DNA of 6,806 nucleotides, taken from Bacteroidales bacterium. Lineage in GTDB: Bacteria > Bacteroidota > Bacteroidia > Bacteroidales > Paludibacteraceae. The first letter of the stretch is position 1; every line of letters begins with the position of its first letter. The stretch spans positions 1-6,806 of the forward strand of contig CAAGDU010000019.1 of assembly GCA_900768725.1 (NCBI GenBank), in the 5' to 3' direction. The notes under the pieces are model-generated. The model did not search any database. It had not been told where the DNA came from and saw only the letters and a program-made list of their open reading frames with translations. The translations under genes and the position numbers were made by a program. Shown here one piece after another: positions 5,357-6,806 of the stretch.

Positions 5357-6785
5357 ATGAAGAAACTATTTACACTATTCTTGTGTTTGAGCGTGGGCGC
5401 GATGGTATGGGGGCAGACGCTGAAAGTAACAGGTACCGTAGTGGACGAAGACAACGGCGAGCCGCTGATTGGTGTGTCCGTGCTGGAGATGGGTACCACC
5501 AACGGTATCATCACCGATGTGGACGGCAACTTCACCATCACCGTTTCGGAGAACGCTAAGTTGCAACTATCGTATGTCGGCTACGCTACTTTGGAAATCA
5601 AAGCCAAGAAGAACCTCGGTATCGTGGAGATGGCAGCAGAGGCGGTGGCGCTGACCGACGTGTTGGTAACCGGTCAGTTAGCACGCCAGCAGAAGACCCC
5701 TGTCGCTGTCAGCCAAGTAACGGCATTGGAGATAGAAGAGCGTTTGGGCGGACAAGAGTTCCCCGAGGTGCTCAAGAACACCCCGGGTGTGCATGCCAAC
5801 GGACAAGGCGGTGGCTGGGGCGACTCGGAGATTTGGATGCGCGGATTCGACAACACCAACGTGGCGACCATGGTCAACGGCGTGCCGATGAACGATATGG
5901 AGAACGGTACCGTCTATTGGTCAAACTGGCAAGGACTGGGCGATGTAACCAGCGTGATGCAGACCCAGCGCGGTATGGGCGCGAGCAAGGTGAGCGCACC
6001 CTCCGTAGGCGGCACCATCAACATCGTTACTAAGGGTATCGATGCGAAGCAAGGCGGCTTCCTCAGTTACGCCATGGGCAATGACGGATACAACAAGATT
6101 GCGTTCTCCGTCTCCACAGGCTTGATGCAAAGCGGCTGGGCTATCACTGTCTTAGGTTCGCGCACATGGGGCGACGGATATATCCAAGGTACGGGCTTTG
6201 AGGGCTACACCTACTTCGCCAATATCTCCAAGCGTATCAACGACCGTCACCAACTCTCGCTGACGGGCTTCGGCGCACCGCAGGGACACTGGCAGCGCCC
6301 TTCCGGCTCGAGCGGCGCACTGACGCTCGCGGAGTGGAACAACGTGAAGAAATACATGAAAGACGGTATGGACCACCGCCGCTACAACCCCGCTTACGGC
6401 TACGGGAACGATGGCAAGCAGAGAGGTGCGAACTACAACAAATACCACAAGCCGCAGATTTCGCTCAACCACGTTTGGCAGATTGATTACAAGTCCTCGC
6501 TCTCTACTTCGCTCTACACCTCCATCGGGCGCGGCTTCGGCTATACCGGCGAGGCAAGCCCCTACTCGGAATACTCCTATTCCGACCTGACGCGCGGAGC
6601 CTACAACGGCGTGGTATGCACCACCTTCCGCCGCGAAGATGGCACGTTTGACTACGGAGCCATAGAAGACCTGAACGCAGCCAGCGAAAACGGCTCGCAG
6701 TTGATTATTGCCGAAAACCGCAACTACCACAACTGGTACGGACTGGTCAGCACCTACAACAACAAGTTCATTGACGAGCGACTTG
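5357..6785 (+). CDS. TonB-dependent outer-membrane receptor with N-terminal carboxypeptidase-D-like domain (3' truncated)
   Basis: Outer-membrane active transporter powered by TonB-ExbBD; substrate unknown. Translation from the ATG at 5357 gives a signal peptide (MKKLFTLFLCLSVGAMVWG, cleavage near 19/20), a carboxypeptidase-D regulatory-like domain (about 22-95: VTGTVVDEDNGEPLIGVSV, TDVDGNFTI, LSYVGYAT), a TonB-box-like LTDVLVTG (99-106), then the plug (about 113-226: TPVAVSQV, EVLKNTPGV, WMRGFDNTNVATMVNGVPMND, ENGTVYWSNW, QRGMGASK, SVGGTINIVTK) and the first barrel strands. It lacks the SusC-style VVGYG signature, and no SusD partner is in view, so I call it a non-SusC receptor. Such proteins run to about 750-900 residues; only 476 true codons (to 6784) are present. 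Translation beyond 6785 is adapter. No TAnnTTTG promoter was found in the 61 bases upstream; it may be read from the nuclease cluster. Confidence 0.93.
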
Positions 6786-6806
6786 AGATCGGAAGAGCGT
6801 CGTGTA
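6786..6806 (+). other. Illumina TruSeq adapter remnant (not genomic)
   Basis: The final 21 bases are AGATCGGAAGAGC, the common stem of Illumina TruSeq adapters, followed directly by GTCGTGTA, the start of the specific tail of the universal adapter read in reverse. The match is exact through the end of the window. The genomic sequence therefore ends at 6785, and the open frame of the receptor merely reads through the adapter. Confidence 0.97.

Noticed and set aside
5357..6785. Calling the receptor SusC of a polysaccharide utilisation locus.
   Set aside because: The SusC-type VVGYG signature is absent, the plug sequence is of another TonB-receptor group, and no SusD or glycan enzyme is in view.

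Overview
The window looks like a contig end from an uncultured or draft-assembled member of the Bacteroidales (Bacteroidetes). The evidence is a Na+-translocating NADH:quinone reductase (nqr) operon of Bacteroidetes type, a DUF4837 lipoprotein, a TonB-dependent receptor with the N-terminal carboxypeptidase-D-like domain typical of the phylum, two promoters that match the Bacteroidetes consensus (TTG, 20-base spacer, TAnnTTTG), and an absence of clear Shine-Dalgarno sites.

Layout. Positions 1-2191 hold the end of the nqr operon on the + strand: the C-terminal part of nqrE, then an AT-rich insert of about 535 bases, then complete nqrF. The insert carries a 3-copy tandem repeat with small GC hairpins and a gene for a four-helix-bundle (S23/TIGR02436) protein. 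A 28-bp perfect inverted repeat (2249-2306) separates nqrF from the convergent minus-strand DUF4837 lipoprotein gene (2323 to about 3471 or 3510). A 255-base AT-rich region carries two divergent promoters. Rightward from it run an exported S1/P1 zinc nuclease (3766-4548), a zeta-toxin-like P-loop ATPase 8 bases later (4557-5117), and a 63-residue ORF overlapping the ATPase end by 14 bases (5104-5295). A GC-rich hairpin that is also a canonical G-quadruplex motif (5296-5327) precedes the first 476 codons of a TonB-dependent receptor (5357 onward).

The last 21 bases (6786-6806) are Illumina TruSeq adapter, not genome. The receptor is therefore cut by the end of the real sequence, and its apparent last residues are artefactual.

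How the genes work together: NqrE and NqrF belong to one respiratory sodium pump, with NqrF as the NADH-oxidising entry point. The nuclease, ATPase and small ORF form a tight co-directional cluster. The ATPase and small ORF have the geometry of a toxin-antitoxin pair, but this is inferred. The most unusual feature is the selfish-looking four-helix-bundle cassette lodged inside the nqr operon. I found no CRISPR array, rRNA, tRNA or transposase.
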